A DNA stretch of 64,000 nt, from the NCBI GenBank assembly GCA_950295325.1, contig OX485808.1:27796527-27860526 (forward strand), read 5' to 3'. The notes beneath the pieces were generated by a model. The model worked only from the letters and a program-made list of their open reading frames with translations. It was not told the DNA's origin and did not search any database. Below, in pieces: positions 10,141 through 22,812 of the stretch (its first letter is position 1; every line of letters begins with the position of its first letter). A program made the position numbers and the translations under genes. The DNA is from Polytrichum commune (taxonomy: Eukaryota; Streptophyta; Polytrichopsida; Polytrichales; Polytrichaceae).

Positions 10141-12605
10141 CCCTATTCCAAATGCCGTGCTTGTGGATCGACGCGTTAGAGTTGCTCCAAATGGTGTAGT
10201 TGTGGCCATCAACCAAGCTCCTTACAAAATGCATTCCGTATTTTTATGCTCGAGGACAAATTAATAACATGCGACATCGCAAGACACCTTAAATAGTCAC
10301 CTTTAACATCAAAATTAGCAAAAATATAGAATACACATCCTCATCAATATTCTAGAATATATATACATATATATAATGGTGTATATTAGTTTTAAGTTAG
10401 AGATTTGGCGTGGGTTGAAAATTATAGTGGCTCACAATAATTCTTATTATGAGAATGAGTGTGGGCTTTAAAGATTTACTGTGGGCAACTATCTGATGGG
10501 ACTCTTTATTGTAACTTTTTGCTCAAAATATTCCACTACATTTTTTTCTCTCCAAACAATTGTTAAATTGTTAATTGTTACATCTTATGACCCAAATTGA
10601 GCCAAAAATAAATAAATTGTAGTTGAACAACCTCCCATCCATCACGCTCATGGTTAATTCATTTCAATTGGGTTCCATCATACTTCATTTGGGTTCTTTA
10701 AAGCTAATTCTGGTCTTAAATCAATTAATCAAATAAAATTTTATATAATGAACACCTTGTGTCTTTTTTAATCGGATGAATGGATACTATGTTTGTGTTA
10801 AAAGCTGAACAACCTAAAGGTGATTGTTCTAACTTAACCCACTTAATTCCTAGTTGAATGATAGTCTAGGTTACATTTTGTGCATAATTTTCTTGAGAAA
10901 CGTAATTGTTTGAGGAACACAAATTCTTAACCCTTAAAGGGGTTTTTTTTTTTAAAAAAAAGTTAGATTGTCTAAAATAGAATCTTTATAACCTCCAAAG
11001 CCAATATTGCAAATGTAAAAGTTTTTGAAACTAACCCAAAGATACCATCCATATGGTTGGAAGTTGTGTTCACACATGTGGTATGGAGGAAATAACTTTT
11101 CATTAATTTAGATCTAAATGTCCATTCTCATTCAAAACGTATATTTTACATTAAGGGAATTGTTGAATTGACCACGTAGTTTGTAGAACGATCATAGAGA
11201 GGCATCATGCAGTCGCATGACTTGTCATTGATTCTACAACACATACATGAACAGGAGCAAGATATCAGCTTTATGTTAGGATTAGTAAACTTGGTCAACT
11301 TGGATGACAAGTCATAGCCTAGTTGACACCTTACATATTGATTGTGGTCATTTCAATCAATGTGTGGTCAATTTAACACTACATTAATTAAAAAAACAAT
11401 GACCACATTTTGAAAGGAAGTACCTTTACACCAACATTTGTTAAAACATGATCAATGTAAAAGAAAATGGTCACCCATTCATGTCAGGATTACAAACCCC
11501 AATGATAGTTTCATTTACGGTCAAAGAAATTCAATTATAGATGAATTAGTATATGATAAATTAGGGTCCTCATTGACAAATTTGGCTAAGCACTTGCGTA
11601 GGTGTAAATTACTCTTTATTCTTATTTTGTAACATGTCTGAAACTCATCCAAAATAGGGGACCACCAAATAATGTGAAGTTCATCTAAATGAAATTTTGC
11701 ATACATGTCGCATAGCCCCTAGTTCCTTAAAATAGATGAACCTATTCACTAACTAATGTGTAGTTCATCTGAAGTCTTTGCATCTCGCCATTTCTTGACA
11801 GTAATTTGTTCACACAGGAGCCCTAAAGTTCACCCCCAATATATAGGACACTTCCACTACTGTTCTGCATCTTTACTAAGACACGTTTGGGAAACACAAA
11901 AAAAGTCGTATTATCAAGGTTTTGTCTTCTCATTAATATTACAAATTGCATAAAGTTGTTGTATTATTGAGGGAATACGAAAACATAAGTAATATGAGCT
12001 TTATATATATACACAACGAGTTTAAGCAATATAGATGGTATGAAATAATAACTTATAACTCCAACAAATATAAATATTTTCAAGAACTCTTGAAATAAGA
12101 GTCCAAACATCTCTGGTGTTGCCTACCCAACTTAGGAACTATCATCTTATCTAAATTTCTTACTAACTTTTGAAAAATAATAATTTCATTAACACCAAAA
12201 TACAAAGAGTTCTCTAACAAGAAACTAGACAATAATGATGCATGATGTTTAGCATCAAGATACGGGTGATATTATATCACCCGTGTACAAGGCAACATAG
12301 TAGGCAGGAGGCCACTCTAACCCAAATCATGTCCATTCTACATTAGTAACCATAATTATCATTAAGTTCCGAAGTAGTTCCCATGTGAAAATGGATTTTT
12401 TTTAGATCTACATAACATGGATGAAAAGCATTTTAGCATTAACTAACTCTTTATGACAAAACCGAGATTCTAAATGTCACATTATTGAGTGTCGTAGTCG
12501 TATAAAAGAGGGAATTTTGAACCAAATAGTTTAGTCGCACAAAAATGTGTCGTAATATCGAGGGTGTTGTATAAACAAGTGTCGTATTAACGAGGTTAGA
12601 CTGTA
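10141..12605. other. Gene-free AT-rich spacer with degenerate short motifs
   Basis: No coding signal. A motif of the form GTCGTATTA(T/A)CGAGG recurs at about 11905, 12490, 12550 and 12580, suggesting an old element end or degenerate tandem repeat at 12480-12605. A perfect palindrome is listed separately. Confidence 0.5.
12262..12284. repeat. Perfect 11-bp palindrome
   Basis: ACGGGTGATAT and its exact reverse complement are separated by one base. A weaker inverted repeat (GATGC ... GCATC) lies just to the left. No gene or terminator context is apparent. Confidence 0.9.
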
Positions 12606-13124
12606 CACCATTTATGGTATTTAGTGTCACATGCGTAATAGTGTCACTTACCCCTTTTTGAGGCATATGCTAGGTTATACTGATGATTAACAACTTCACC
12701 ATAAGTATCGTCTCATAAAACTTGGCGTCCAAGTGTGCTTACTAATATCTTGGCATGAGTATGTTCCATAATGTTATGAGGTGGATCTCTATGTTCCACA
12801 TCGTCCACAAATTGACTAAAGAAGTGTACACAAATGATGCTTGCCAACAATGTATAATGCATAATGTGTGCTCAAAAAATATTTTCCTCTTGCATACTAA
12901 AATACAAAACATGACACTTGCCACTGGTACGCTCACAAATATCGTCCCCTTCCATACTAAAACACAAGACTACCATCTAAAACATCTTAATGTGCTACTC
13001 TAAATATTATAAGGTCGACATTTTTTCACTTAAAGAAGCTACTTATGTTGACGAGTGGAGTCGTATTGGCAATTTGAAGGCGTCCCACTTTGAGACCTCT
13101 AGGCATCTAGTTTACCATGTGGTG
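12606..13124. mobile_element. TIR element family C, copy 1
   Basis: It begins CACCATTTATGGTATTTAGT and shares ordered blocks with 40449-40975 and 51566-52042, such as CTTGGCGTCCAAGTGTGCTT and AATATCTTGGCATGAGTAT. The right end is damaged (the last part of the inverted repeat is missing or altered, ending near CCATGTGGTG). A TA flanks both sides, but this is too short to prove a duplication. No coding capacity. Confidence 0.8.
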
Positions 13125-13983
13125 TAGTGTACCATCTGCACTTGTCCTATATATATACTGAAGAGATGTGATGAATTCAGGACTCGTGATTGTGCCAGAG
13201 TCTCCAGATTCTCAAATCAGAAAGTTATTGTCTGACAATTTCTCAATGTTCATGTGAAGATGACTTCCAGAATACACAGCTTTAAACTTGGAAGGACCTT
13301 TAAAGATGCCTTCTAGATTGAAGTGATATTGACATATATAATGCTGAAGTTGTAAAAATCTAAGCACAATGCTATGAATGAAGTTTTACTGATGAATATT
13401 CCTTCCGGTGCTAACTTCCTACTTTTACAAATTTGGTGGAAGCTGGGGAACAAAATGGAAAGCTACCAGGGGAAGACATGAATCAACCTCTGCTTTTGGA
13501 TCTGCAAAATCGCCTCCGCCGGAGGCATCACATAATCATCATCCTCATTCTCATTCTCATCACATGATTTCCAAATCGGGCGTTTCTCTTGATAGCCTTC
13601 CTCTGTAGCGTCCTAAGCTACAACTGTCCACATATACTAGAACCCGGACCCTACGATTCTTGCAAAAGCTTAATTTCTAGGTTCCAACTTGCAGGTGGTG
13701 GTCGCAGCAAGTCCTTAGTTCAAATGTGGGTGTATCTTGCTATGCATCTTACACTTTGCCCGCGGAGCTTGCCTGGGGCCCCCTATGGTTGAGAATTGCT
13801 TTGCCCCATGATCATCAGAGTGCTGTCTGGTTCCACTCAGAACTATTATTGTCACATGCCGTATCCGTATCGGTTAGAACCTGTTCAATCCCACGTGGAA
13901 TCCACCTTTCGGCACTCGACAGGACAGTCGTGCAGAATTATACACAATGGAAGAAGAATAAAATTCGAAACTGTAAGGATTGA
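13125..13983 (-). other. Probable 3' untranslated and downstream region of the PERK gene
   Basis: Lies directly beyond the stop codon of the minus-strand receptor kinase. Small plus-strand frames here, including one with a His-rich stretch near 13535-13565, have no family resemblance. No polyadenylation site can be fixed by eye. Confidence 0.5.
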
Positions 13984-16900
13984 TCAATCCTTCACGACGC
14001 TCGAGGCGAACTGGACGGTCTTGCCAATCGGGATGTACTCGCCGCTGAAAGTGGGCGGCTTGTAGCTGGGTGGTCGCGGCGGTGGCTGTCCAAAGAACCC
14101 ACTGCTGTTGCCATTGTTGTTGTTGTTTGAATTTCCTCCACTTTGCGCGAACTGCCCAGATCTTGGAGGCGTGTAAGAGTTTGAATCCCTCGAATCCGGC
14201 CGCCCGGCCTGCTGCATGTTACCTGAATTGTTGGAAGAGAACTGGCCCGACCTAGGAGCGGTGTACACGTCGATCCTTGATTCATCGCCCAGCAAGTCGC
14301 CACCGGAATCGCCATCAAACTCCCTGCTTGAGGTAATGTTGATCGCGTTGTATTCGCTGCTGTGAGGTAGGGCAAACTCCCCACTTCTGATCGCAGGGAG
14401 CCCGAACTCGCCGCTCCTGATTTGGGGGAGGCCGGATTGCTGGGAGCCCAGCATGGGCTTCTTGAACGACCGGATCCCTGCGTTGTATTCCTCCGTGTCG
14501 AACTGGCCACTGTCAACTCCGTACCTGTTGGTGCCCCCACCGTATTCGCTGCCAAACTGCGAGTCGTACTCCATGCTTTGACCCGGCTTCATGCCCTGGT
14601 AGAGGCATGCTCGGTCAGAGTCACTCTCGAGTGCACGCACAACCTGCAGCAGAGGATTACATCAGGTCAGAGAAGAAACAGTCCAGCAAGGGTTTGGGGT
14701 TTAACCCCCCCCCCCTTTACACTAAAGGTTGAGAGCTCAAGGTTATAGAAGAAACAGTGAGGTGTTAAGACTCGAAGGGGTTTAAGGCCCCCTTAAAGTA
14801 GAGGTGTTAAGACTCGAAGGTTGAGAGAAGATGGGGGGACAGTAGGAAAAGAAGAAGAATATTTGCAGTTGAACTTGCACGGACATGCAGACGGTTGTCC
14901 GGATCGAGTAGGGGAAATTAATGGCTCCCAAATAATAGGTTAGTCTTTACAACATTTAGATGCTTGAAAATGGAAGGGAGTTGTCAAGTAGGTTAGATGT
15001 CGCATTGATTTAGATGCTTACGAAATGAAACATATTTATGTTCACACATACAAGAGGGAGCCAAGAGAGCGACCTTCTTAGCAATAGTGCATTCACAAGT
15101 TTGCATGTGACCACTTTTGTTATGACAATAATCCCCTTTTTCTTCTTTCTCGCTTTTGCTAAATCTTTTTGGCATGAAAAATATAATTAGTACTAGTCAA
15201 TTACAGGACCCTACAAGAGAGAGGAAACATCTCAGCCAAGCTTTAGAATTTCAAAGGAATGTAAATGCAAATGTGAGTTCGCAGCCCGAGATCACTAACC
15301 TGTGCCATTCTTGGACGCTTGAGAGCCGAATGTCGCACACAAGCAGCTGCTGTTTCGATCACACGAATCATTTCAGTGTGATCATATTCATCCATATTAG
15401 GGTCCACAAGATCCTCCAAATGACCATCTTCCAGCACACGGTTCATAACGGGCCTAGCCCACTCCACCAAACTCTCCTCTCCCACTGGCTGTCTCTGGTC
15501 GATCGGCTTCCTCCCGGTCACAAGCTCCAGCAGCACAACACCGAAGGAATACACATCTGATCTGTCTGTGAGCTTCCCGCTCGCAGCGTACTCCGGCGCC
15601 AGGTACCCGAAGGTTCCCATCACTCTCGTTGAGACATGAGTGTGAGTGTCAGAGGACAGCTTCGCTAACCCGAAATCAGCAACCTGCAGATATGCTCAAG
15701 CCCACTCAGCTATGTCAGTGGTCGTTAAAGGTATTCAACTCCACACATAATTTTGGCCATCAGATCGATTCAGTAATTGTCTCATCCTGTTAGCAATTGC
15801 GACTTTTGGAAGATTGTCATTTGCAGTTGCAGAATCGGAGTGTAGTTGCAAAAGATCTCGGAGATTAGTTCTCTCTTCGTATTGGATAGACCCTCCAATT
15901 GTGTTAACAACTGAACCTAGAAAGATTGATATATTTTAAGCACATAGTGCAATCCCATATTTTTTTTGGTGTCCTATCTTAACTACAAACCTTTCCATAA
16001 TTCAATTACAGATGTCCAATTATAAAGATCAACTACGTAAGACCCACATACCTACATTACATGCATTTCACTTTCAGAAGATCAGGTTAAATGAAGTGTG
16101 ATCTAATCCAATCAGAGCAGGATTCCTCACTATCACACTTATTCACAAGGCTGCCAATGCACCACACAATTACCTGAGCTTCAAAATTCTCGTCGAGAAG
16201 GATGTTGGAAGACTTGATGTCCCGGTGAATGATCCTGGGGTGGCAATCCTCATGCAAGTACGCAAGACCCCGGGCACAACCGAGGCCAATCTTGAGACGC
16301 GTGCTCCAATCCATGATGGGCATGTCGGTATTGTGCAAATTATATTCGAGAGTCCCGTTCGGCACGAAATCATACACGAGAAGCCGCTGGCTGTCAGCAA
16401 CGCAGTAGCCCACGAGCGAAACCAAATGCCGGTGGTGCACACGGCTGATGACCTCGACCTCCGCTCGAAACTCACGATCGCCCTGTCCGCCGCCCACAGT
16501 GAGCTGCTTCACAGCCACCAGCGTCCCGTTTGGCAGCGTGCCCTTGTACACGCGCCCAAACCCACCCTCCCCTAACAAATTCTCGCTCGAGTAGTTGTCC
16601 GTGGCGACCGCAAGCTCCTCAAACGTGAACCAAGAGCGTGAGTTCCCCATGGCATCCGACCCACCAGACGGTGGAGGGGGTATCTTGCCATCCGAGCTCC
16701 CGCCCGAGTGCATGCCCCACGCATCGGGGACATCACCCGTCCGGTACTGCGCTCCCGTGAGCGGCACGGTGGCGCCCGAGCTCTTGTACGCATACGCATT
16801 TGCATCCAAATGGTGCCGCTTCCTTTTCTTCTTCCGGCAAAAACAAAACACGACCGCAACCAAAAACACAAAAATCACTACCCCGCCGCCCGCAACCGCC

Positions 16901-18225
16901 ACGCCGACCGACGTGCTGATCTTCGAGCTACTCGAGGAGGAGGAATTTGTTGCAACCGGAACCGACGTCGGCCCCGACGATGAGCCGGGAGGAGAAGGAG
17001 GGGTTAACACCCCGGGAGTAAAAGCCGTCCCCGGTGGACTTGCGGCGGCCGGGGGCGGGGGTGGAGCCCCAGGTGAGGTCAATGGTGATGAAGAATTCAC
17101 CGGCGGAGGTGGTGACAACGCCGTGGGGGGAGGTGCGGGAGGTGGTGTACCTGGAGCAACAGGTGGCGGCACGCCTCCCGAGGGGGCAGGTGCGGGAGGC
17201 GGTGAGGAGCCTTTCGGCGGAGGCGCCTGCTGCTCCTTCGGGGGAGGAGCTGGAGTGCCGCCAGCGGGAGGTGGAGCTGGAGGCGATCCTGGGGGTGGGC
17301 TTGTTGGAGGGGGAGCTGCGGCACCCGGAGGCGTTGCGGGAGGGCTCGGCGGTGTGGCGGGAGGCGGCACATTCCCAGCTGCAGGGGAGGTTGCTGGTGG
17401 AGGGACAGGCGGGGAGGCAGTCGGAGGCGAGCCTGTTGGAGGGGCAGAAGCGCCTGGTGGCGGCGCAGTTGCGGCAGAGGGGGTGGCAGCAGGAGGTGGG
17501 GAGGGGGCGGGCGGGCCAGCAGCATTAGGAGGCGGAGATGGTGGGGAAGAAGATTGAGGCGGGGGAGTAGATTGAGGTGGCGGGGAAGTAGATTGAGGTG
17601 GCGGGGAAGGAGATTGAGGTGGGGGGGAAGATTGAGGCGGTGGGGAAGAAGATTGCGGAGGGGGGGAAGAAGATTGAGGCGGGGGAGAAAAATATTGAGG
17701 CGGGGAAGAAGACAGAGGTGCACTAGCGGCGGGAGGTGGAGACGGGGGTGACCCTACAGGAGGAGGTGGTGGTGACACTGCCGGGGGTGGGACAGCCGCT
17801 GGGGGTGGTGACACTGCCGGGGGTGGTGACACTGTTGGCGGTGATCCTGTGGGGGGGTTGGCCGCCGGAGGAGGGGTAGAAGCAGGAGGTGGACTGAGGA
17901 CATTGCCGCTGGTGGGAGCAGGGGGGGGGGCGGAGCTAGAGGCAGGAGGGGGGGAAGCGGTTGGCACTGAATTGGTGGAGGGTGGGGGAGATGGAGGGGA
18001 CAGGGATGCAGAAGAGGAGGGAGGAGGGCTGGAGCTCAGCAGAGGCGGCGGCGATGCTGTTGGTGCTGGTGAAGTTGTTGTTGATGATGTTGTTAATCCT
18101 GCCGGAGGTGGGCCGGTCGAAGCTTGCGGGGCGGGACTCAGTACTGTTGTGGGGGAAGGGGAAGAGGAAGAGGAAGAGGAAGGGGCACTGGTGGCGGGGG
18201 ACGTGGCTGCAAAAGCACTAACCAT
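13984..18225 (-). CDS. Proline-rich extensin-like receptor kinase (PERK family), 3 coding exons
   Basis: Plasma-membrane receptor-like Ser/Thr kinase thought to sense the cell wall. Coding exons are 18225-16174, 15683-15300 and 14643-13984; both introns have GT/AG borders in phase 0 and the sum is 1031 residues. Residues 1-435 are a Ser/Pro domain with many SPPP units and a tandem SPPPQS block (about 181-230). Residues 439-463 are the membrane segment, followed by basic RKKKRKRHH. The kinase starts near 533 ([14 protein letters not shown]) with GEGGFG 552-557, VAVK (Lys573), [10 protein letters not shown] (Asp669), then ADFGLAK (Asp687), [11 protein letters not shown] and [19 protein letters not shown] in exon 2. 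All catalytic residues are present. Exon 3 closes the kinase (VRALE) and adds a roughly 200-residue tail with repeated SG(Q/E)F motifs. No classical signal peptide is visible, as in other PERKs. The start is the first Met of the open Pro-rich frame. Very C-rich coding strand; the long plus-strand frames opposite exon 1 are shadows. Confidence 0.93.
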
Positions 18226-18740
18226 CTTTGCAAGCCGGCTCGCTTGCCTGCCAGATTCAGCCGCTTCTCAAAATTGGAAATTCTTCACTGAGCTGGAAAA
18301 GGCTCTGCAGCATCCAGCCCCGGGAACAAGTTGCTCGAATGCCGATGCGGGAGTTCCAGCAGCCCCGCACGCTGGCCTACGTCTTGGCCGGCTCAAGTGT
18401 TTCTGCAATTGCAATCATAGAAAAAGGCCATCAATATCTTCACAACACTCATGCACCAACATTTCCCACTACATCAAAGATTCAATGACTCAAACCAGGC
18501 CACTTGAATGCTGCGAAAAATGTTGAAGCTAGACTCTTGATCTCCGGTGGAGAGACGTCGGTCTAGCATTGCAAAGTGCTGGAATGCGGGAGATCTTAAG
18601 AATGTAGACTCTGTACAACATGACTACAATCTTCTGAAATCGAAATCCCAAGGATAGGAACATACCTGCTGAGATGGTCGATCCCCACTTTCCAATCTAT
18701 TATTGGTTTATCTAGCTACTCGCTTACTCTCTCTTTTTAG
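18226..18740 (-). other. PERK 5' leader with a candidate untranslated intron
   Basis: On the minus strand a good donor (CAG then gtatgttc) lies at 18665 and a good acceptor (gattgcaattgcag) ends at 18403, which would remove 263 bases from the leader. Both sites are inferred by eye; transcript evidence is needed. The plus-strand frames at 17849-18526 and 18228-18488 are not supported. Confidence 0.3.
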
Positions 18741-18866
18741 AGTCTGAATAACATCACTACAATCTCCTGAAACCAGCGTACAAGGATAGAACTATTGCTG
18801 CTGAGATGCTCGGTCTTTACTTTCCAATCTACCAGTGGCTCACCTAGCTACTCCGCTCACTCTCTT
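18622..18866. repeat. Two-copy degenerate tandem repeat (period about 132 bp)
   Basis: Blocks ACTACAATCT(T/C)CTGAAA, AAGGATAG, GCTGAGAT, ACTTTCCAATCTA and CTAGCTACTC recur in the same order at 18622-18736 and 18755-18866. Confidence 0.8.
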
Positions 18867-19689
18867 TGCAACAATCGAGGTTTAACAAGAAATAATACCC
18901 AAAAACCAGTGCACAGTAATGATGTTCTCCTGAAGAGCTGGTATTGCTGATGCAAGCAATTTCTCTACACCAATCGTACTAAACTTCTCAGAAACTAGAT
19001 AATCGTGTTAAATGTGCGGGGCCTCGCGCAAATGCACTTGGAAGCCGAAGCTTCATAAGACCGCATTATTACTACATCCATGCACCTCGCATTGCAAACT
19101 TTGTTCAATGGAATTACCCAAATATTCAATGAAGGCTACTGAAAACCAACCGTCCTCTCAGCTTCTGCTGGTCTATGTTCCAAATCAGATCTTCCATACA
19201 GGTCTCATCAACAATGCTATGTGACGAACAGGCTCAAGTTAATCCACATCTACTGCTTCCGAACGCCCACTCTGATCTGACGCAGACTCCTCACAGAAAA
19301 GGTGAGGCAGGATGGATGGATGGATGGTAAGACGAAGAACTTACAAGATGGAGAAGGTGAAGTCCATTGCGCATCCGAGGCCCGATCCTCTTGCACTCGC
19401 ACCAGCTCAAGTGCTGCAAGCTTGCTGATCTGGATGATGCAATAACAACAGCTCCTCGACAACGTCTCCCGGGTTCGCACCATTGGCCTCGCAATGCGAT
19501 GAAACTGGATCCCCAAGTCCAGCAGGACTTGAAGCAACTTAGTCCACGCACATCGTAAAAACCGGAACAGACAATGTGGGTTGGTCCAAATCCAACTCTC
19601 CTTGCCGACCAGCACAAGAGATCATCAAAACACCCGACTAGTGCGCGCCGCCCGCAGATCCAGGTCGGTCACCTCAAAATAAGACTTCA

Positions 19690-20240
19690 CTGAACCCTTC
19701 GAAGGTCGAACTGATGACTACGGGCCTTCACCTCATTCTTCCGAGCCAAACTACAACTCGACCTACTCCTGGTCCTCCTCGCGGACAGAAGAAACTAGGT
19801 GACTCTAGATCCAACAATGCTGGAACCTTGTAGATCAGCAACCCTCCCAACTGATGACCAGCACCAGCATTTGAACCATTCCTCCGAGCCAAATTACCCA
19901 CCCACGCAAGAACTACAAGTCAATCAGCTCCAAGTTGGGAGAACTCACAAGATGATGATGTTAGACTCAACAACTATCCAGGAAGCTCATAGATCCGTAC
20001 CCACTTTACTTAATCCTCCGAACTGGTGACCACCAGCATTGGACTTGACATTCCTCCGAGCCAAATCACCCACCCAAAAACTACAAACCAACCAGTTCCA
20101 AGTTGGAGGAAGTCCCAAGATGGTCATTCTAGATTCAACAGGCAACAATGCTGGAAGCTCATACATCAGTGCTGGCTTCACTTAACCCTCCGAACTGGTG
20201 ACCCACCAGCGCTACACTTGACATTCTCCCCAGCCAAACA
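19690..20240. repeat. Degenerate tandem repeat upstream of PERK (period about 170 bp)
   Basis: The block CCTCCGAGCCAAAT and its variants recur at about 19739, 19880, 20051 and 20226. Between the last copies GATTCAACA, GGAAGCTCATA, CCTCCGAACTGGTGACC and CCAGTTCCAAGTTGG recur in order. Three to four diverged copies; no open frame is conserved across them. Confidence 0.8.
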
Positions 20241-20244
20241 AGAT

Positions 20245-20700
20245 AACTTAGTGAGCTAGATATTCACCAACAATGGGTGGGGATGACGCTATGATGGATG
20301 GAAGGATGCGGCGAGCGAGCGAGGTTGCATGCGTGGCCTGAAGCTGCGGCAGGCAGGTAGGTAGGTAGATTACAAGTCGGTCGAATTGGGTTGGGTTGGG
20401 TTGATTCCCGTTGCGTTGCGTGAGAGGTGCTGCTCCGATTGAGCTCCGGAGTGTTGGAGCAAGCCTCCTGTCTCTCTCCTTCACCCTTCCTCGGAGAACC
20501 GATGCACCAAACCCTTCTTCCCTTCCCATCCCTTCGCTTTGCCTTTGGCTTCCCAGATGATCTCAGCGCACTCCCCGCCGCCTTGCCCGCCCCCCGACAC
20601 CCTGGACTCTTTACTATCACCTTTCCCCAACTTCAATTCCCAGAGAACTAACTCGCTTTACACTCAACAACATCTTATTGTTTGCTATGGCCCTCACTGT
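20245..20700 (-). promoter_or_regulatory. Possible PERK promoter/leader region
   Basis: Locally GC-rich with pyrimidine-rich blocks, falling off sharply to AT-rich spacer beyond 20700. Position about 2 kb upstream of the PERK start suits a promoter followed by a leader intron, but no TATA box or start site can be proven. Overlapping frames on both strands have no family resemblance. Confidence 0.25.
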
Positions 20701-22295
20701 TCATCATCAATTCACATTAATTCGAGTTTCCCTTAAAGGTTCTCAAAACCCTCTCATTGTGGTGGATTGAAGCATAGGCATTTGATTTTGGCCGAATGAT
20801 AGTTTTATGAACGTGGTTTCTATAGTAAACTTTCAAAGGGCTTGGAAATGGTGTTCTCCAAAGTTTAAGAAGAAGTTTTTTTTATGTATTTCTCTCTCGA
20901 GGCAAAAGTCAAATACCATTGTCTTAATTTGCCAAAATTATTAGGGATTTTTTGACACCACTTAAATGCTCCTTAAACATTTTAAAGTCTCCAAAGTGGG
21001 GCGAAACTCCCTACCAAAACATGATTTTATAAGAGATTTCAAGGATAACTCTATTGTCGTGCAATAACTTGGTGGCAAACAAGAGAAGGTGTGACATTTG
21101 GTGCTAACTAGCAAGTCACAAAGACCACTCTATTTAACATGGCATGCCAATTTCAATGCCACGCTCAATGATATTGTTGTTTAGTGTACGTTGATTACAG
21201 TATGTCATATGGGCAAATGTATGGTGTGAATTACATTGAATAGCCTTATAGTGGATAGGGGGGGGGGTATTTCATACAAGCTTACCTCTCATTCATCCCA
21301 CAACAACGCCCTACAATCGTTTGTAGGTCAAAACGTTCTTATTGTATACTTTGACACCATAATAAATTTTAAAGGCCCCCAAATTAATCCATCACAACGC
21401 ATTTGGAATAAACAAACTACAAATCTATAAGGGTATGTTTTTAACATCAATGGATGAGAGGTATACTCGTAGGCAACAATCTCCCTTGCCCCCCTAGTGT
21501 GGCCCACATTATAGACCATCACATATGAAAAAAATGTGCAACCCTAATTCACTTCGCATGTCCTTGTGATATATCCACAGTCTCCTTCTAGGTCAAGAGT
21601 CTTTCAAATGCATCTTATTTACGATTCACTATAAACATTCTCATCTCTAAAGTTAAATATTAATGTGTTGAAAAATAACATACACCCATGCTATTATCCC
21701 CAATAAATTTAGTGTAATGATAAGCTCAATATAATGTGGCCACAATAATCACCTCCTGTTATAACAAGAGATGAGCACGAGCATTTCGACTAAGGGCAAT
21801 TTACACTAGAGCTCGAGGGCCAGGTTGTTGATAAGTTTGCATAGTCTTCGTAAAGAAAACTCTTGAGTCATTCAAATTTGCAAAACCCTCTTCCAAGTGA
21901 CAATCCATCCAACATCACTATGTTCAAGATCCAAGCATTTTGTTTTCGTGTGAGAGAGAGACTTTGAAGCACTGGCAAGTCTCAGTAATGGAGTTACAGT
22001 ATGATAATGTTCTGAACTCTGAAGTCTCACTTTAACTTAGGTATTACTGGGATTCACGGGTTGGGAGATATTTGGAGATCCTCTGTCAGCGGCTGGACTT
22101 TTATCTGTCATCCAGGGACAAACTTATCGTAAGCTTGACAATGACTGCCATAACTTAACCCTGTGACACATCACATGCATATAAGGCCCATTCCAATCGT
22201 GCAGATAGGTAATTGCAATGCTTTTTACAAGTACTTACGGTAGACGTGTGTTATTTGGATGCCTTTCTCTTGGTACACATTTTGCGTAGAATAAA
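20701..22295. other. Gene-free spacer with an old dispersed repeat
   Basis: No coding signal. Parts of 21200-21730 match 41640-41960 in order (GGGCA(A/T)ATGTATG(G/A)TGTGAATTACA, then GTGCAAC, then TTTCAAAT(G/A)CA), at low identity. Around 21793 the motif GGGCAATTTACACTAGAG resembles the ends of families A and B. A 10-G tract lies at 21258-21267. Confidence 0.5.
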
Positions 22296-22812
22296 GGGCC
22301 ACTTTACACCTACAGGCTGGGCCAATTCGTTGTGTAAGAGACTTGAAATCCTCACTTGTGACTGGTCAAAAGGTTGAAATCAGCCCCAACCCTTTTACAC
22401 CTAGAGGCCGGGCCGATTCGGTGGTATGGATTTTTTAATCAAAAAATGCATGGTCTGACATGACCCGAGCTCGTTGAATTGGATGCACCCGAAATGGAGG
22501 GCCAAAGTCAAATTTCAATTTTAAAAAACTTCTTTTTATAAAATATGAATTTTTCAACGAACCAGATCCATTGGATTATGTGGAAATCTGAATGACTCTA
22601 TGCTAGATTATGCTAGATCCGTTGGATTATGGTAGATTTATTGAATCGGCTTGGCTTTTTAACCCTAAGGCCTTTACATGTGGGAAAATTGACCCCCGTT
22701 ATAATCTCATTGTAATGTGTAGTTGAGGCTGGCCTCCAACCCAAAAGGGGCTGAAATTTCATGCAATCGGCCTCAAGGGGAAATGGCCCGGCCTCTAGGT
22801 GTAAAGTGACCC
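22296..22812. mobile_element. TIR element family A, copy 1 (517 bp)
   Basis: Begins GGGCCACTTTACACCTACAG and ends with the inverted counterpart (CTCTAGGTGTAAAGTGACCC). Full-length similarity to 24565-25097 in the same orientation. The flanks are AAA and TAA, consistent with a decayed TAA duplication. No open frame of note. Confidence 0.9.

Noticed and set aside
13408-13608. Small frame with a His-rich stretch (HNHHPHSHSHH)
   Set aside because: Lies in the likely PERK 3' region on the opposite strand; simple CAT-type repeat, no family match.
16595-17557. 320-codon plus-strand Gly/Val-rich frame opposite PERK exon 1
   Set aside because: It is the antisense reading of the repetitive Pro/Ser codons of the extracellular domain; such frames stay open only because of the skewed composition.
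17097-17723. 208-codon minus-strand Leu/Pro/His-rich frame
   Set aside because: Alternative frame of the same Pro-rich PERK exon; low complexity with no domain.
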